DNA of 64,000 bases from Pseudomonas sp. PB101 (GTDB taxonomy: Bacteria > Pseudomonadota > Gammaproteobacteria > Pseudomonadales > Pseudomonadaceae), in contig NZ_RWIR01000073.1 of assembly GCF_009764265.1 (NCBI RefSeq), positions 84,384-148,383 on the forward strand, in the 5' to 3' direction. The translations under genes and the position numbers were made by a program. Below the pieces are notes generated by a model. It saw only the letters and a list, made by a program, of their open reading frames with translations. It was not told the DNA's origin and searched no databases. Of this stretch, positions 6,851 to 16,226 are shown in pieces; the stretch's first letter is position 1, and each line of letters opens with the position of its first letter.

Positions 6851-8725
6851 ATGAATATTGCTGGAAATACGGTTCTTGATTCAGGCTGGGATGCAGAGCA
6901 GTTTCGGGTGATCGAGGGGAGTCCGGATGCCCGGGTCGTCGTCGAGGCGGGCCCCGGAACGGGAAAGACGGCTGTCGCTTGCGCGCGCCTCGCCTATTTG
7001 ATTGCTCAAGAAGATCTTGAGCCCAGCAACACTTGGATGATCAGCTTCACGAGGGCTGCAGTAGCGGAGATTCGTGCGCGGCTGCACTCTTACGTTGGCG
7101 ATGCTTCCTTTGCTATCAGGATTGCGACCATCGACTCGCATGCGTGGTCCATCCATTCCGGGCATGATCCGAGTGCCAGGCTGACTGGATCCTACGAGGA
7201 GAACATAGACCGAGTCATCGAGCTGTTGAAGACAGACCCAGATGTGGCAGACGAGCTGTCACAGATAGAACACGTCGTAATTGACGAGGCGCAAGACCTC
7301 GTTGGGCGGCGAGCGGATCTGATCGAGGCTCTAGTGGAGCGGCTGCCTTCGGACTGCGGGGTCACCGTTTTCTCCGACGAGGCCCAAGCAATCTATGGCT
7401 TTTCTGACAACAGCATCGAGCGCCGTAATGGGGATGGGGCCGAGCAAGGGCAGTCGTTGCTCGGCCGTTTGCGGTCCGAGAAAGTTCTGGGTTTCACAAC
7501 ACTGGTCCTGAAGGAGATTTATCGTACGTCCTCTCCTGGGCTTCGGAAAATTTTCTCGGAATTGCGCCACGATATCCTCGACAAAAAAAAACACCGCGAC
7601 GGATTGCATGCCGAAACAGCGGACAGAATCCGAGAGTTGGCGGACCAGAGCGGGCTAAATTGGATCAATATGAAGGTTGCCGATTTCACCAGCGACGATC
7701 TTCTTCTATTCAGAACTCGTGCTGAAGTACTCATGGCGTCGCAGTTCTGTGAGCTTCCCCATCGGCTACGTCTATCAGGGTATGGCGGAACCCTGCCGGC
7801 ATGGCTGGCGATCTGCTTTTTTGATTTCGTAGACCCATTCCTCGCAGAGCGGCATTTTCTCGACCTCTGGGCCTCGCGCATAGAGGGAAAGGCTGCGCCT
7901 CAGTATGGGCCTGTCGAAGCTTGGCGGCATCTCATGCGCGTCGCAGGACGTCAGGATGGGTCGATCGACATACAAAAACTGAGGCGGCGGCTAGGCCAGC
8001 CCCGGCCCCCGGTCGAGCTGACTCTCCCTGATTACGGCCTACAAGGGCCGATCGTAGGGACGATCCACGCGAGCAAGGGACGGGAGTCGAGCAATGTCGT
8101 TCTGCTGCTACCGAATGCTACGGAATTCGAGTGCATTGAGGATGAAGCCGAAGAGGCCCGCGTGCTTTTTGTCGGAGCTACGCGCGCGCGCGCATCCCTC
8201 ATTGTTGGAGAGAGTAGCTCCCTCAGAGCGTCAACATTGCGATCGGGACGGGGTCATCGCTCGACGAGAAAACGCCAATCGGTGATGGTCGAGATTGGGC
8301 GAGACGGCGATATAACGTCGCGTGGTCTTGTCGGTTGTAACGAGTTCAGCGCAGCGGATGCATCGGCAAGCCAAGCTTTTCTAACCAGGGTCGCCGATGT
8401 TGTCACCACCTACAAGCTGGAAGCTGACCCCAATCTAGATTGGCGCTACAGGATCCATACCGATAGCGACAACCTCTGTGTTGGTGCACTGTCCCGCAAC
8501 CTCACGCACGACCTCTGGGAGATACTTACGTACAGAAACCAGAAGCAAAGCCACAGGCCACCGAGCTACGTGAACCATGTGAGAGGTCAGGGCTGTGAAA
8601 CGATCGTTCTGGGCCCAGACGACAGTGATCTCGAAACCCTTCATGAGCCTTGGGCCTCCTCTGGTTTCGTACTCGCACCGAGAATCGCGGCGTTCCCCCC
8701 CTTCTACTTTCATGGCCGGAGGTAG
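6851..8725 (+). CDS. UvrD-like superfamily 1 helicase, first gene of the DISARM-like operon
   Basis: A 624-residue SF1A-type ATPase that would unwind or translocate on DNA. It shows the Walker A motif AGPGTGKT (about 33-40), Walker B/motif II DEAQD (about 144-148), a motif V region GTIHASKGRES (about 402) and motif VI VLFVGATRARASL (about 437). The last 170 residues are unassigned. ATG 6851 is preferred because AGGA stands 11 bases upstream and the helicase homology starts soon after; an in-frame start at 6770 would add 27 residues. Its stop lies four bases before drmA, within the drmA ribosome site, so the genes are co-transcribed. UvrD-like proteins are not part of the classical DISARM core. 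Confidence 0.85.
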   Translation: MNIAGNTVLDSGWDAEQFRVIEGSPDARVVVEAGPGTGKTAVACARLAYLIAQEDLEPSNTWMISFTRAAVAEIRARLHSYVGDASFAIRIATIDSHAWSIHSGHDPSARLTGSYEENIDRVIELLKTDPDVADELSQIEHVVIDEAQDLVGRRADLIEALVERLPSDCGVTVFSDEAQAIYGFSDNSIERRNGDGAEQGQSLLGRLRSEKVLGFTTLVLKEIYRTSSPGLRKIFSELRHDILDKKKHRDGLHAETADRIRELADQSGLNWINMKVADFTSDDLLLFRTRAEVLMASQFCELPHRLRLSGYGGTLPAWLAICFFDFVDPFLAERHFLDLWASRIEGKAAPQYGPVEAWRHLMRVAGRQDGSIDIQKLRRRLGQPRPPVELTLPDYGLQGPIVGTIHASKGRESSNVVLLLPNATEFECIEDEAEEARVLFVGATRARASLIVGESSSLRASTLRSGRGHRSTRKRQSVMVEIGRDGDITSRGLVGCNEFSAADASASQAFLTRVADVVTTYKLEADPNLDWRYRIHTDSDNLCVGALSRNLTHDLWEILTYRNQKQSHRPPSYVNHVRGQGCETIVLGPDDSDLETLHEPWASSGFVLAPRIAAFPPFYFHGRR

Positions 8726-8729
8726 CGCC

Positions 8730-11700
8730 ATGCAGGACAAATCGCAGGACAGAGATATCGTTGCTATTAGACTTGCCGAGGATTTGGTCGGGCCACGTAC
8801 AGAGGGTGAAAAACTAACGACACGTCCATCCGATGTCTATCTCACCGGCATCCTATGGCCCCAGCACACGGCAATGTTCGGGGAAGATGATGAGAGACTT
8901 GGATCTGCGGGGGTCGGTTCGGGCGAGGAGAGCGACGGTGAGGCCGAAGTAGTCAGAACTGGGTCTCTTCAGAAGCCATCCGTTGCAGGCATATCGTTCA
9001 GCGTTGCTTCCATCGGCACACCACAAGTACGGGTCATCTGTAGCTTCGCTACGTACCGGATCGAAAAGCTCGACGATGTCGATATTTGGGTTCGACAGCC
9101 ACATATAGTCGATATTCCAAGTCTCGATTTATCGGCAGGCCCAACGCGGAAGATAGCGCTTGCAGCGCTCTGCAAGGGGCTACCCGATGTCTCGCTCAAT
9201 GTCCGATCCATCAATGCAGGGAACGCCGTCTTAGCTACTCTGACGCTCGTGAATTCGGTCGTGCCAGAACAGGGCCGAAACGAGATCGAAGCCGCATCGC
9301 TATTCCAGACAGAGCTTCGCATTGAGCCCTGCGAGGGCACTCTTTTAGTACCGAAGCCCCCTATGCGTGTCATCTCGCTGCCTCAAGTAAAAAGCGGTAG
9401 GACCAGCTCTATCAGCGACGAGGAAAGCGGAGCACTGCTGTACAGGAATGTGGCCGAGTTCGCTGTCGGGCACGTCTGCTCGGCCGAATGGGAGCATGAC
9501 AACCATGCAGCCGATGTTCGACCCTGTGCACTATGGGTGGGAACGACGTGGGTCCCCTCCGCTATTGTCGAGAGCGTCGACCCGAATGGTCATGTCTTCT
9601 TTACCGAGCTTGGAAAAGAGCACGGAGCCTTCGATCCGCTTTCGGCCGAATCTCTGGCTTCCGCCGACAGAACGACGCTCCAGCAGGGACTGCAACTCTT
9701 TTGTGATACCTACGAGCGTTGGATAGGAGTGCAGCGCGAGCGACTCGATAGTGTGATGGAGGTGAGCTCCGAGCTGAAGTATATAGCTGAGGCACATCTT
9801 GCCCGATGTGATGAGGCGCTTGAACGCATCTCAGCATCTGTTCTCGAACTCCACACTAATCCGCGACTTCAGAGAGCATTTCAGCTGGCGAATCTCGCTA
9901 TGCACTTGCAGCACTCGTGGGACAGCTCAAAGAGCCAACACGGTCCTTTGCGCTGGCGTCCTTTTCAGCTGGGCTTTCTTCTGCTGAGTGCACCGTCCTC
10001 GGTTATCCGCGAACACAAGCATCGAGGAATCATGGATCTCCTTTGGTTCCCCACCGGGGGAGGCAAGACCGAGGCCTATCTCGCACTGATCGCATGCATT
10101 GCTGTATATCGTCGGCTCTCCGATGACCCGGCTGACCATGGTGGTGTCTGTGCCCTCATGCGCTACACACTACGACTGCTGACGACACAGCAGTTCGCAC
10201 GGTCGGCGGCCATGATCTTGGCATTAGAGGCGATACGTTCTGGCCGGGCGGCATCTCCTGATGGCTTGCCACTTCAAGGTGATGCGCCATTCTCGATTGG
10301 CCTTTGGGTCGGAGGAGATGCAACCCCCAACAAGCGCGCAGATGCATTTGCTTCTCTTCGAGGGGCATTGGAGGTGGCATCACCGAAGCAGCTCACTTGC
10401 TGCCCCGCATGTGGCGAGAAGCTGCAATGGTCGATGGCGAGTGCAACCTCGCCCGTTGACGCCGAATGCACGAATAGTTCGTGCAAGATACGCGGAATAT
10501 TGCCCGTCTTTACAGTAGACGATGACGTCTACGAAAACCGGCCGACGTTGTTGATCGGAACTGCCGACAAGTTCGCACAGATCGTCCGCGAGAAGAGAAC
10601 CAATAGACTGTTCAGTATTTCAGACGGATCTCCACCTGATCTCATCATCCAGGACGAGCTGCATCTTATCTCCGGTCCTCTCGGAACTATCGCTGGTTTG
10701 TATGAGACAGCATTCGACTTGCTATTCGCCGCGCGCGGATATCGCGCAAAGGTCATCGGCTCTACAGCAACAATCCGTAGGGCGTCAGAGCAAGTGCTGG
10801 CACTGTTCGATCGTGAAGCATTCCAGTTCCCCCCGCCAGCAATTGATCACGACGACTCCGGCTTTGCAGTTCGTGATCGGCGGCCGAAAGCGGTGGGAAG
10901 ACGCTATCTTGGTATCACTACGGCCGGTAGATCGGCAAAGTTCACCCTGCAGGCCGTCGCAGGCTCATTGTTGCAAACTGCTTCCGCGGCATTCAGCGAT
11001 GATGTTCGCCGAGATGCCTACTGGACGCTCGTCGGGTACTTCAACTCAATTCGTGAGCTTGGTGGCGCGCTTGTCCTCATGCAGGACGACGTTACTGACA
11101 GTATCGCGCTCTACGCTAACGCACGCAGCGAAGAGAAAAGATCCCTCAGGAACGTTGAGGAGCTGACTTCCAGAAGAACACAGGAAGAAATCCGCGAGAT
11201 GTTAGACGTCCTAGACATTAAAGTCGGGCTTCCTGGTGCAGTCGATGCGGTATTAGCGACGAATATGGTCAGTGTTGGCGTGGACATCTCCCGGCTAGGA
11301 CTGATGCTGGTCAACGGGCAGCCCAAGACAATTGCCGAATATATCCAGTCCACCAGCCGCGTCGGTCGAGGTGAGGTGAGCGGGCTTGTAGTCTCTGTGC
11401 TCAACAACGCCAAAGCACGTGACCGTTCACATTACGAGACGTTCTGCAGCTGGCATCGCACACTCTACAGGGATGTAGAGGCAACGAGCGTCACCCCATT
11501 CGCCTCACGGGCTCGCGACAGGGCATTGCATGCAGCGCTAGTGGCTGCTGTACGTCATCTTGTTGTCGACATGCTCGACTCTCCTCGAATGGATGATGAT
11601 GCAGAGGACGAGGCTATGGATCTCATCGACCTGATCGTCGAGCGCGCGAAGCGGGTCGATCCCGAGGAGACGGCCGTAAGGGAAGAGCTTGAGCGCCGTC

Positions 11701-11921
11701 TTGACACATGGCGAACAAGATCCCCTGCGGTGTACTGGAGCGACTACAAGGGAGGGGGTTCTCTTCTCCAGAGTGCAGAGCGGGCCGCGGCTCGTCGGGC
11801 TGCCAACCGCGAAACGGGAGCTGCTTGGCCAACCCTCAACTCCATGCGGACCGTGGAAGCTGGAACCCCTTTCAGGATGGCCCCTGTTCTCAGGGCAAAG
11901 GATGACACGCATGAAGAATGA
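8730..11921 (+). CDS. drmA: DISARM-type helicase DrmA
   Basis: A 1063-residue SF2-like ATPase. In DISARM, DrmA pairs with DrmB to engage incoming phage DNA. Visible landmarks are Walker A WFPTGGGKTEAY (about 438-449), a zinc-type pair CCPACG and CTNSSC (about 555-585), the DEAD-box-like QDELHLISGPLG characteristic of DrmA (about 640), a TATIRRA motif, and the helicase C motifs SVGVDISRLG and QSTSRVGRG (about 845-880). ATG 8730 is chosen because GGAGG stands seven bases upstream; the frame is open further back but only over the uvrD-like gene. It overlaps drmB by 11 bases. Confidence 0.88.
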   Translation: MQDKSQDRDIVAIRLAEDLVGPRTEGEKLTTRPSDVYLTGILWPQHTAMFGEDDERLGSAGVGSGEESDGEAEVVRTGSLQKPSVAGISFSVASIGTPQVRVICSFATYRIEKLDDVDIWVRQPHIVDIPSLDLSAGPTRKIALAALCKGLPDVSLNVRSINAGNAVLATLTLVNSVVPEQGRNEIEAASLFQTELRIEPCEGTLLVPKPPMRVISLPQVKSGRTSSISDEESGALLYRNVAEFAVGHVCSAEWEHDNHAADVRPCALWVGTTWVPSAIVESVDPNGHVFFTELGKEHGAFDPLSAESLASADRTTLQQGLQLFCDTYERWIGVQRERLDSVMEVSSELKYIAEAHLARCDEALERISASVLELHTNPRLQRAFQLANLAMHLQHSWDSSKSQHGPLRWRPFQLGFLLLSAPSSVIREHKHRGIMDLLWFPTGGGKTEAYLALIACIAVYRRLSDDPADHGGVCALMRYTLRLLTTQQFARSAAMILALEAIRSGRAASPDGLPLQGDAPFSIGLWVGGDATPNKRADAFASLRGALEVASPKQLTCCPACGEKLQWSMASATSPVDAECTNSSCKIRGILPVFTVDDDVYENRPTLLIGTADKFAQIVREKRTNRLFSISDGSPPDLIIQDELHLISGPLGTIAGLYETAFDLLFAARGYRAKVIGSTATIRRASEQVLALFDREAFQFPPPAIDHDDSGFAVRDRRPKAVGRRYLGITTAGRSAKFTLQAVAGSLLQTASAAFSDDVRRDAYWTLVGYFNSIRELGGALVLMQDDVTDSIALYANARSEEKRSLRNVEELTSRRTQEEIREMLDVLDIKVGLPGAVDAVLATNMVSVGVDISRLGLMLVNGQPKTIAEYIQSTSRVGRGEVSGLVVSVLNNAKARDRSHYETFCSWHRTLYRDVEATSVTPFASRARDRALHAALVAAVRHLVVDMLDSPRMDDDAEDEAMDLIDLIVERAKRVDPEETAVREELERRLDTWRTRSPAVYWSDYKGGGSLLQSAERAAARRAANRETGAAWPTLNSMRTVEAGTPFRMAPVLRAKDDTHEE

Positions 11922-13764
11922 ACTTCAGGATCTGCGACGCAGCGCAGTTGTTTCAACTTTCGGCCCAGGCTCAGTTGTAGACTTCAGGGCTGGTGGAGGA
12001 GCTGTTTCGGGCATAGCTGCTGGACTGGAGGAGTGGGATCGCTCGTTTCCTCCTGCAGGACTGGCCCACCCACAGGTGACCCGCGAGCCACGCTTACAGA
12101 AGAAGCTTGGTGTTAAAGGTTTCAGGACTCCCCCTGTCACGTTTGAGCGGAGGAAAGATGACGGACCAGATACCAGGCGTCTTGTCGCCGTGCGTTTTCC
12201 GAAATGGCTGCAATGTCCGCGCTGCGATATCGTCAAGCCGGAACGCCGATGGGCAAACGATCCGGGCGAGGCCTATCGCTACTGTCCGACCTGCACCGAA
12301 AAGTCTCCTGGACGCGACAAGGTCTTCGTCATCCCGGTTCGCTTTGTCATGGCCTGCAAGCATGGTCACTTAGACGAGTTTCCTTGGGACTGGTGGGTGG
12401 CGCACAAGTCGGAGTGCTCGACTTTGAAGCGTGATAATCCGGAACGCCATCCCGGTCTTATACTTCGAGCGGAAAGCCCAGGACTTGCCGGTCTCATCCT
12501 CAGTTGTCCGAAATGTGGTGCGCGTCGGTCGATGGACGGCATTTTCTCGAAACAAACCTGGAAGCAAGGTCCGAAATGTCGGGGGAATCGACCATGGCTG
12601 AGCGACGGCTACGAAACATGCGACAGGGAGCAGTATGCCGTTCAGCGAGGTGCCTCCAATCTGTACTTTGCGGTGACAGAGTCAGCCCTCAGCATCCCGC
12701 CTTGGTCTGACCGTCTCCAGGAAGTTCTAGGTGAATGGTGGAGTTCTCTTACGAATCTTGATGACCCGTCGAGGTTGGAGGAGTACATCGGGATCCTTGC
12801 CATGGGTGATCTGGAAAGCATTCTGCGGGAACTGAAGATGTCGCCCGCGGAGTTGGCAGATGCGATCCGGATCCGCCTCACGTCGTACGAACAGTTGCAA
12901 ACCGACGACCTGCGTCCGGCAGAATATCGGCAGTTCGTCACCGAACTCGGTCGCAGCCGGACCTCCGACTTCGAAACCCGTAGAGAAGCTGTATCCCCAG
13001 AAATAGCTCCCTGGATCTCCCGAGTGGTGCGGGCTGTGCGCCTCCGCGAGGTCCGTGCAATCAAAGGGTTCACCCGGATCAACCCGCCGGGCGACCCGGA
13101 CTCGCCCGAAGTGGCACGGCTCTCCAAGGTTCCGCTTGATTGGCTACCGGCGATCGAGGTACGTGGTGAAGGCATCTTCCTTGCGCTGAATGAAAAGCGG
13201 CTGTCCGATTGGGAGAATCGACTGGATGTCAGTGCACGTGCATCCGAGTGCGAGGCTAAGCACCAAGCGAACTGGAAGGAACGGTACGGAGACGACGCAA
13301 AGCCACCTCAGGAAATCACCCCGCGATACATGCTGTGCCACACCCTCGCGCACGCTCTTATGCGCCAACTGACTCTGGAGTGCGGCTACTCCTCCGCATC
13401 GCTGCAGGAGAGGATTTATGCCGGGATTGGTGATGAGCGCATGGCCGGGCTTCTGATTTATACCGCGACACCAGACTCGGACGGAACTCTTGGTGGTCTT
13501 GAGCGGCAAGGAAAGGCAGGCCGCATCGAAGGCATTCTGCAGCGTGCAATCGACGCGATCGAGTGGTGCTCATCCGATCCACTCTGCATCACGGATATGA
13601 TGGGGGCGATCAACAGCTATTCACACTCAGTTTGCCACGCCTGCTGTCTTGCTCCGGAGACATCATGCGAAGCTTTCAACAGCTTCCTTGACCGCGCTCT
13701 CTTGATCGGTGATGGGACAGATTCGGGACTTGGATATTTCGAACACATGCTGAGGAGAGGCTGA
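11911..13764 (+). CDS. drmB: DISARM protein DrmB (DUF1998)
   Basis: A 617-residue partner of DrmA. The N-terminus has the family opening VVSTFGPGSVVDF (about 10-22) followed by EPRLQKKLGV. Several zinc-binding cysteine sets follow (CPRCD, CPTC, CPKCG). The C-terminal DUF1998 domain shows LCHTLAHALMRQL, YTATPDSDGTLGGL, CSSDPLC and CHACCLAPETSCE (about 475-605). DUF1998 proteins pair with helicases in DISARM, Druantia and MrfAB. ATG 11911 (AAGG nine bases upstream) overlaps drmA; the annotated frame is open back to 11689 but that part is drmA antiphase. Its TGA shares one base with the next start. Confidence 0.9.
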   Translation: MKNELQDLRRSAVVSTFGPGSVVDFRAGGGAVSGIAAGLEEWDRSFPPAGLAHPQVTREPRLQKKLGVKGFRTPPVTFERRKDDGPDTRRLVAVRFPKWLQCPRCDIVKPERRWANDPGEAYRYCPTCTEKSPGRDKVFVIPVRFVMACKHGHLDEFPWDWWVAHKSECSTLKRDNPERHPGLILRAESPGLAGLILSCPKCGARRSMDGIFSKQTWKQGPKCRGNRPWLSDGYETCDREQYAVQRGASNLYFAVTESALSIPPWSDRLQEVLGEWWSSLTNLDDPSRLEEYIGILAMGDLESILRELKMSPAELADAIRIRLTSYEQLQTDDLRPAEYRQFVTELGRSRTSDFETRREAVSPEIAPWISRVVRAVRLREVRAIKGFTRINPPGDPDSPEVARLSKVPLDWLPAIEVRGEGIFLALNEKRLSDWENRLDVSARASECEAKHQANWKERYGDDAKPPQEITPRYMLCHTLAHALMRQLTLECGYSSASLQERIYAGIGDERMAGLLIYTATPDSDGTLGGLERQGKAGRIEGILQRAIDAIEWCSSDPLCITDMMGAINSYSHSVCHACCLAPETSCEAFNSFLDRALLIGDGTDSGLGYFEHMLRRG

Positions 13765-15437
13765 TGGCGGTGCTCTGGCCAAGGAGTTTGCCACGTTCGG
13801 TACTGGACGATTCGAAGCGCTGGGCCGAGGTTCAGGTTTACAACCGCCTCGCCGAAGTTCTCGACGACACTTTCCATGTCTTTTACTCGAGTCCTTGGCT
13901 GGGGACCGATAGGTTGGGAAATGAAAAGGACGGCGAATGCGACTTCCTGATCGCACACTCCCGCTACGGTATCCTCGCGATCGAGGTCAAAGGGGGGAGG
14001 GAAATCTCGTTCGACCCGATGGATGCTCAGTGGCGCAGTACAGATCACCGTGGCTTCGTTCACAAGATCAAAGACCCGGTGTCGCAGGCACGTAGTGCAA
14101 AGCATGAGATTCTGAAGCGCCTCAAGGAATCAATGAGAGGTACAAAGCGTGTGATACATGCTGCTCATGGGGTTATTTTCCCAAGTGCTGGATCACCTCG
14201 TGGCAATCTCGGCGCTGATCGCCCGGCTTTTATATTCTGTTGTTCAAATCAGTTTCAGCGAGGTCTGCATGAGTGGATCGCAGATAGGCTGAAAGAAGGG
14301 CAGCTACCTGATAACTATGATTCTCTCGGTCGCGACGGTATAGCGGCGCTGGAGAGATTGCTGGCACATCCCTTCACCCTGAGTTTCCGCATCGGTGCCG
14401 CACTTGCTGAAGCTGAAGGAACGTTCCGCGTCCTTGAGCCCTCCCAGTACCATATCCTCGATGTCATCGCCGATATCCCGCGGGCACTAATTCAGGGTGG
14501 TGCAGGCACAGGCAAAACTGTAGTGGCGATCGAGGAAGCGCTGCGCTCCGCCGCTACTGGCAAGAAGACACTTCTGACTTGTTACAGTCGCCCGTTGGGA
14601 ATTGTCCTTGAACGAAGACTGAAAGCCGTAGCGAACCTAACGGTCGCAAGCTTTCACATGCTGTGCGGGCGCATGGCAGGTCAGGCAGGAGTCCAGACAC
14701 CTACCGGCATCAGCGAAAGGGAACTCTATGAGAACGTGCTGCCTGATGCCCTCTACAGTGCGATGGAAATCAAGCCTGCGCTTAAGTGGGACACGATCAT
14801 TGTTGATGAAGGCCAGGACTTCCGTGCCGAATGGTGGATCGCGATCGATGCCTGCCTGAACAGCAATGGTCACCTCCGTGTTTTCATGGATAGCAATCAG
14901 AATGTCTACGACAGCGTAGGGAATGGCATTCATGATCTGAGCGTAATTCCCGTTCGGCTTTCCCGAAATCTTCGCAACACAAAGAAAATCCATGAGGCCG
15001 CTTCGGTGCATTATTCGGGCCACGAGATAATTGCCGATGGGCCCGACGGCCTCGAGGTTTCTTGGATCAACGCTGATAATCCTGGGGCGAAAATTGAAGC
15101 TGCGTACAGGGAGCTTCGACGGCTCATAAATAAGGAGGAAGTGGTTCCGGGTGACATAGCAGTTCTTGTCAACGGACCCACCGGCCGGACGAGCTTTCTC
15201 GAAAAAAGCTTCGGGACAAATATTCCGTTTACAGACGCCGAAACACTGGTGCTCGAAGATGTAGTTGTCGATACCGTACGGAGGTTTAAAGGGCTGGAAC
15301 GGCCGGCAATAATTCTCATTGTCAGCGGCGACGAAATGGAGCGTCGCGAACTGGCTTATGTCGCGTTCTCGAGAGCACGGGCCTATTTGTGCGTTGTGTG
15401 TTCCGAAAATGACGCACGGTGGCTTTCAGAAAAGTAA
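13764..15437 (+). CDS. NERD nuclease-SF1 helicase fusion
   Basis: A 557-residue two-domain protein. Residues about 15-130 form a NERD (nuclease-related) domain with GECDFLI and LAIEVKGG, supplying the Asp and Glu-x-Lys of a PD-(D/E)XK-like core. From about 240 it is a UvrD-type helicase: GGAGTGKT (about 244-251), VDEGQDF (about 346-352), FKGLERPAIILIV and AYVAFSRARAYL near the C-terminus. It overlaps the drmB stop (TGATG), so it is translationally coupled. In a locus without the phospholipase-D nuclease DrmC, this is the best candidate for the DNA-cutting subunit. That role is inferred. Confidence 0.87.
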   Translation: MAVLWPRSLPRSVLDDSKRWAEVQVYNRLAEVLDDTFHVFYSSPWLGTDRLGNEKDGECDFLIAHSRYGILAIEVKGGREISFDPMDAQWRSTDHRGFVHKIKDPVSQARSAKHEILKRLKESMRGTKRVIHAAHGVIFPSAGSPRGNLGADRPAFIFCCSNQFQRGLHEWIADRLKEGQLPDNYDSLGRDGIAALERLLAHPFTLSFRIGAALAEAEGTFRVLEPSQYHILDVIADIPRALIQGGAGTGKTVVAIEEALRSAATGKKTLLTCYSRPLGIVLERRLKAVANLTVASFHMLCGRMAGQAGVQTPTGISERELYENVLPDALYSAMEIKPALKWDTIIVDEGQDFRAEWWIAIDACLNSNGHLRVFMDSNQNVYDSVGNGIHDLSVIPVRLSRNLRNTKKIHEAASVHYSGHEIIADGPDGLEVSWINADNPGAKIEAAYRELRRLINKEEVVPGDIAVLVNGPTGRTSFLEKSFGTNIPFTDAETLVLEDVVVDTVRRFKGLERPAIILIVSGDEMERRELAYVAFSRARAYLCVVCSENDARWLSEK

Positions 15438-15926
15438 AAACACAATGACTAACGTACCACCATTCGGTTTTCGTACGTAACAACACTGAATAGGCTCCGT
15501 ATCCCCTGAAACCTCCGAGGCCCACCAAGAGACGCCATGCGAATGGCCCCTGATACTAGGACATATTGGGGTGTCCACTTTGGGCTGATTTTTGCCTATC
15601 GCCACCGGCAGTTATGGGTAGTTCTCTGCCCGTCATGGTTACGAAACATGCTGGTGGAATCCGATTCAATCGGTGGGCAGATCGAACGCAACAAGCGGTC
15701 AAGTGGAGTGCAATTTCGCATTGGAGCCACTGCGTGACCCAACGGGGATAAATCCCCTCGCCACAGCTTGGTGGTTGGCTTGAGAGAGGTGGTGATTGTG
15801 GGCATCGCAAACTGGCAAGTTCACACAAGTTTGGTGGGTAGTCATTGATTTGCAGCGTATTGAAGGCAGTGCAACCCGCCCGCCTCCCGCTATTAATGCC
15901 CTTCCCCGCGTGAGCCCAAGCCCACC
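15438..15926. other. Island right-border region without an intact gene
   Basis: About 490 bases between the NERD-helicase and the chimeric remnant. Open frames of 60-70 codons exist on both strands (for example 15537-15737) but have no ribosome site and no homology I recognise. No terminator with a T-run is obvious after the operon. The stretch looks like decayed sequence at the edge of the acquired island. Confidence 0.5.
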
Positions 15927-16106
15927 ATGAAATTCGACCTCGTCCGCTGCCTAAGTCTCGACGAAAAAACTGCCGGTTTCGGTGTGAGCGCCAATCCTGC
16001 GGGAACCAGTTCCGATACGGCCCACAGCTCTGCGGATACTGCCCTGTACCATGCAAAACGCTCAGGCCGAAACAGTGTAGATGTGGCAGACGAGCAATAC
16101 TGCTGA
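15927..16106 (+). pseudogene. Chimeric remnant: start of an 18124-like gene fused to a GGDEF tail
   Basis: A 59-codon frame too short for most gene finders. Its first 14 residues, MKFDLVRCLSLDEK, match MKFDLAYCLSLDEK at the start of the gene at 18124 (36 of 42 bases identical). The remainder (GFGVSANPAG, then ADTALYHAKRSGRNSV) is the C-terminal end of a GGDEF diguanylate cyclase domain, without the active site. The two parts are joined in one frame. It is most likely the scar of a deletion that fused a paralogue of the 18124 gene to a GGDEF gene, and is not expected to be functional. Confidence 0.7.
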
Positions 16107-16226
16107 GGTACCTCCTACATTGACGCTGTATCTGAGAAGCGCGAATCGGCTCCCGCCGGATTTGCACTTGATCAAGGCGATTGAGTGCGCCCCAACCGCC
16201 CTCCCAGCGCTTCAGCCAGTCGCCGC

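Noticed and set aside
8595..8729. N-terminal extension of drmA into the UvrD-like gene
   Set aside because: ATG 8730 has GGAGG at the right distance, and the extension is only the out-of-frame end of the helicase gene.
15537..15760. Overlapping 60-70-codon frames at the island border, perhaps transposase pieces
   Set aside because: No transposase motif or terminal inverted repeat could be identified, so I do not call an insertion sequence.
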